The notes below the pieces were generated by a model. The model searched no databases, was not told the origin of the DNA, and was given only the letters and a program-made list of their open reading frames with translations. Shown in pieces: positions 4,277 through 5,865 of a stretch of DNA of 5,865 nt. Positions within the stretch are counted from its first letter, which is position 1, and each line of letters begins with the position of its first letter. The DNA lies in contig VGKN01000108.1 in the NCBI GenBank assembly GCA_016867055.1, forward strand, positions 1 through 5,865, in the 5' to 3' direction. The translations under genes and the position numbers were made by a program. The DNA comes from Candidatus Omnitrophota bacterium (lineage in GTDB: Bacteria > Omnitrophota > Koll11 > VGKN01).

Positions 4277-5865
4277 TCACTCCTTTTTTAAAGAAACGAG
4301 TTCTGTGATTATATTTCCTGCCCAACGATAGACATTATTGTTGGTAATGACACTACGCATATTTTCCATCCGTTTTCTCTTCTCTTCAAGCGGCATTTCT
4401 ATTGCAAATTTTATACTGTCAGCAAACTCTTCTATTGAATAAGGATTTATCAAAACAGCCTCCGTCAGTTCTCTTGCTGCCCCTGTAAATTTGCTTAAGA
4501 TCAAAACACCTTTTGAATCTCTTTTAGAGGCAACATATTCCTTAGCCACAAGATTCATTCCATCATGCAGGGAACTTACTATACAGACATCTGCCAGGGT
4601 ATAATATGGCATTATCTCTTCAGGTGAAAAATGTCTCTTTAAATATATTATCGGTTTCCATGCCCAGTCCGAATACTTCCAGTTTTTCTTCTCTATCAAT
4701 TCATCAATCTCCGCCATAAGGTCGTGATAGCGCTTTATGTGGGTGCGGCTGGGAGCAGCCAATTGAATAAAAATGAACCTATTTTTATACTGGGGATATT
4801 TTTCTAAAAATCTATCAATGGCTAATATCCTTTCTATTATACCCTTGGTGTAATCAATCCTGTCTACGCCTAAAGCTACTATTTTATTCTCCAAATCAAA
4901 TTCCTTCTTTATGTTATTTATCTCTTCCTGCCCCGTTTCAATAACTGTGTCTATATGGCCGTCAACACTTATGGGAAATGCCCTGATAAACGTCTCTTTT
5001 CCAAAGCGCACAATGCTGAATTTTTCAGTATCTACACGGGACTCAAGCAGTCTATTCGCAGTATCAAGAAAATTATTGCAGTGGTACTGCACATGAAAAC
5101 CAATAAGGTCGCAAGAGAGCATGCCATCTAAGATTTCCTCCTGATAAGGGCATATTGAAAAAACCTCAGGATTTGGCCAGGGGATATGCCAGAATAACGC
5201 AATGGTTGCATCCGGGCGCTTCTGTTTTATCATCCTGCCGAGTAAGGTAAAATGATAATCCTGTATAAAAATGAAGGGATTTTTTGCCGGCAGTTCTTCT
5301 AAAACGCTGTCAGCGAATTTCTGGTTTACCTCTTTATAAATCTGCCAGTCAAATTCCCTGAAAATCGGCCTGGTATGCGTAATATGACAGAGCGGCCATA
5401 ACCCCTCGTTTGAAAATCCATAATAATAACCGTCCTCTTCTTCTTTTGAGAGCCACACCCTTTTAAGTATATACCTGTTATCTTCTGGCGGCACACCAAG
5501 TTTATTCTTAGAGTTTACAAATTTCCTGTCCGCGTTTCCACTCCCATGAGCAATCCAGGTCCCGCCGCAGGCACGAAGTATGGGGTCTATTGCTGTTACT
5601 ACACCGCTTGCAGGGCGTGTGCATACTGGTCTTGCGCTTGCCTCATCTATCATATGAATATATGGTTCTCTGTTTGATACCACAAACAGGGCATTCTCGC
5701 CTAATCTGGCTCTGACAAGGTCGCGCAGTTTTGACTCTGTCCATAATTCCTCTTTCTTAATACGCACCTGGGCCTCTTCCTGCATTGTCTTCCTTGCAAC
5801 TCGGATACCTAATGCTAACTGCTCAACCTCGCTGGCGAGTTTTCCGAGTTCGCCTTTTTCCTTAA
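4277..5865 (-). CDS. otsA: Trehalose-6-phosphate synthase (GT20), 5' partial, probable HAMP-linked N-terminal extension
   Basis: Transfers glucose from a nucleotide sugar to glucose-6-phosphate, giving trehalose-6-phosphate. Counting from the ATG at 5785 (502 residues), the GT20 landmarks are SNRE with Arg39; ASGV at 59-62 in place of the usual GGL loop; FSNEGLWP around Trp130; FIQDYHF with Asp176; WHIPWP with His200; GVDRIDYTKG with Arg309 and Lys314; and HDGMNLVAKE with Asp408 and Glu416. These match the donor and acceptor residues of E. coli OtsA, so the catalytic domain looks complete and active. The frame stays open upstream for 26 more codons to the right edge. That stretch contains GELGKLASEVEQLA, which resembles the last helix of a HAMP domain, so the true start is probably outside the window. 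A weak AAGGA lies 5 bases before the ATG at 5785, so a cytosolic 502-residue form cannot be excluded. First visible gene of the operon; the TGA stop lies 7 bases before the channel gene. GT20 assignment is firm; exact sugar specificity is inferred. Confidence 0.93.
   Translation of the reverse strand, partial: KEKGELGKLASEVEQLALGIRVARKTMQEEAQVRIKKEELWTESKLRDLVRARLGENALFVVSNREPYIHMIDEASARPVCTRPASGVVTAIDPILRACGGTWIAHGSGNADRKFVNSKNKLGVPPEDNRYILKRVWLSKEEEDGYYYGFSNEGLWPLCHITHTRPIFREFDWQIYKEVNQKFADSVLEELPAKNPFIFIQDYHFTLLGRMIKQKRPDATIALFWHIPWPNPEVFSICPYQEEILDGMLSCDLIGFHVQYHCNNFLDTANRLLESRVDTEKFSIVRFGKETFIRAFPISVDGHIDTVIETGQEEINNIKKEFDLENKIVALGVDRIDYTKGIIERILAIDRFLEKYPQYKNRFIFIQLAAPSRTHIKRYHDLMAEIDELIEKKNWKYSDWAWKPIIYLKRHFSPEEIMPYYTLADVCIVSSLHDGMNLVAKEYVASKRDSKGVLILSKFTGAARELTEAVLINPYSIEEFADSIKFAIEMPLEEKRKRMENMRSVITNNNVYRWAGNIITELVSLKKE
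4280..4285 (-). promoter_or_regulatory. Ribosome binding site of the MscS-type channel gene
   Basis: AAGGAG on the minus strand, followed directly by the TGA stop of the synthase gene and ending 10 bases before the ATG at 4269. It is the strongest Shine-Dalgarno in the operon and fixes the channel start. Its overlap with the end of the upstream gene suggests coupled translation. Confidence 0.75.

Noticed and set aside
4911..5096. 61-codon plus-strand open frame inside otsA
   Set aside because: Antisense to the conserved GT20 core; no supporting features.

Overview
The window is a compact bacterial operon in which every real gene is on the minus strand, so it reads from the right edge to the left. 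Base composition is AT-rich, with a purine-rich Shine-Dalgarno style and many AAA/ATT codons. The gene families (a TreT-type glycosyltransferase, a DUF5752-like protein and a GT20 synthase with an N-terminal extension), plus degenerate AATGACGAAT and ATCTGTG intergenic repeats and a 45-residue one-helix protein, remind me of uncultivated candidate phyla such as Omnitrophota, or of anaerobic deltaproteobacteria-like lineages. That placement is a recollection of style, not a computed result.

Layout, in order of transcription: (1) 5865-4277, a trehalose-6-phosphate synthase (OtsA, GT20) that is open through the right edge, so its N-terminus is missing. The residues upstream of the first in-window ATG resemble the end of a HAMP linker. 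(2) 4269-3211, an MscS-family mechanosensitive channel. (3) 3210-2395, trehalose-6-phosphate phosphatase (OtsB, HAD family). (4) 2411-1746, a DUF5752-like protein built from two tandem copies of one roughly 100-residue domain. (5) 1732-509, a TreT-like trehalose glycosyltransferring synthase (GT4). Gaps are 7, 0, -17 and 13 bases, so this is almost certainly one transcript. (6) 508-202, a spacer of about 300 bases with an inverted-repeat (MITE-like) element and ATCTGTG-type repeats. (7) 201-64, a 45-residue membrane microprotein with a good ribosome binding site, preceded by a 5-codon mini-ORF with its own Shine-Dalgarno sequence. (8) 63-1, an AT-rich tail with no gene.

Together the genes form an osmotic or desiccation response module. 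OtsA and OtsB make trehalose from a nucleotide sugar and glucose-6-phosphate. TreT makes it in one reversible step from NDP-glucose and glucose, or breaks it down again. The MscS channel releases solutes after hypo-osmotic shock. The duplicated DUF5752-like protein sits between the two pathways and has no known biochemical role that I can state. The most interesting points are the probable membrane/HAMP-linked OtsA, the duplicated unknown protein, the two trehalose routes in one operon with a channel between synthase and phosphatase, and the microprotein with its mini-ORF leader.
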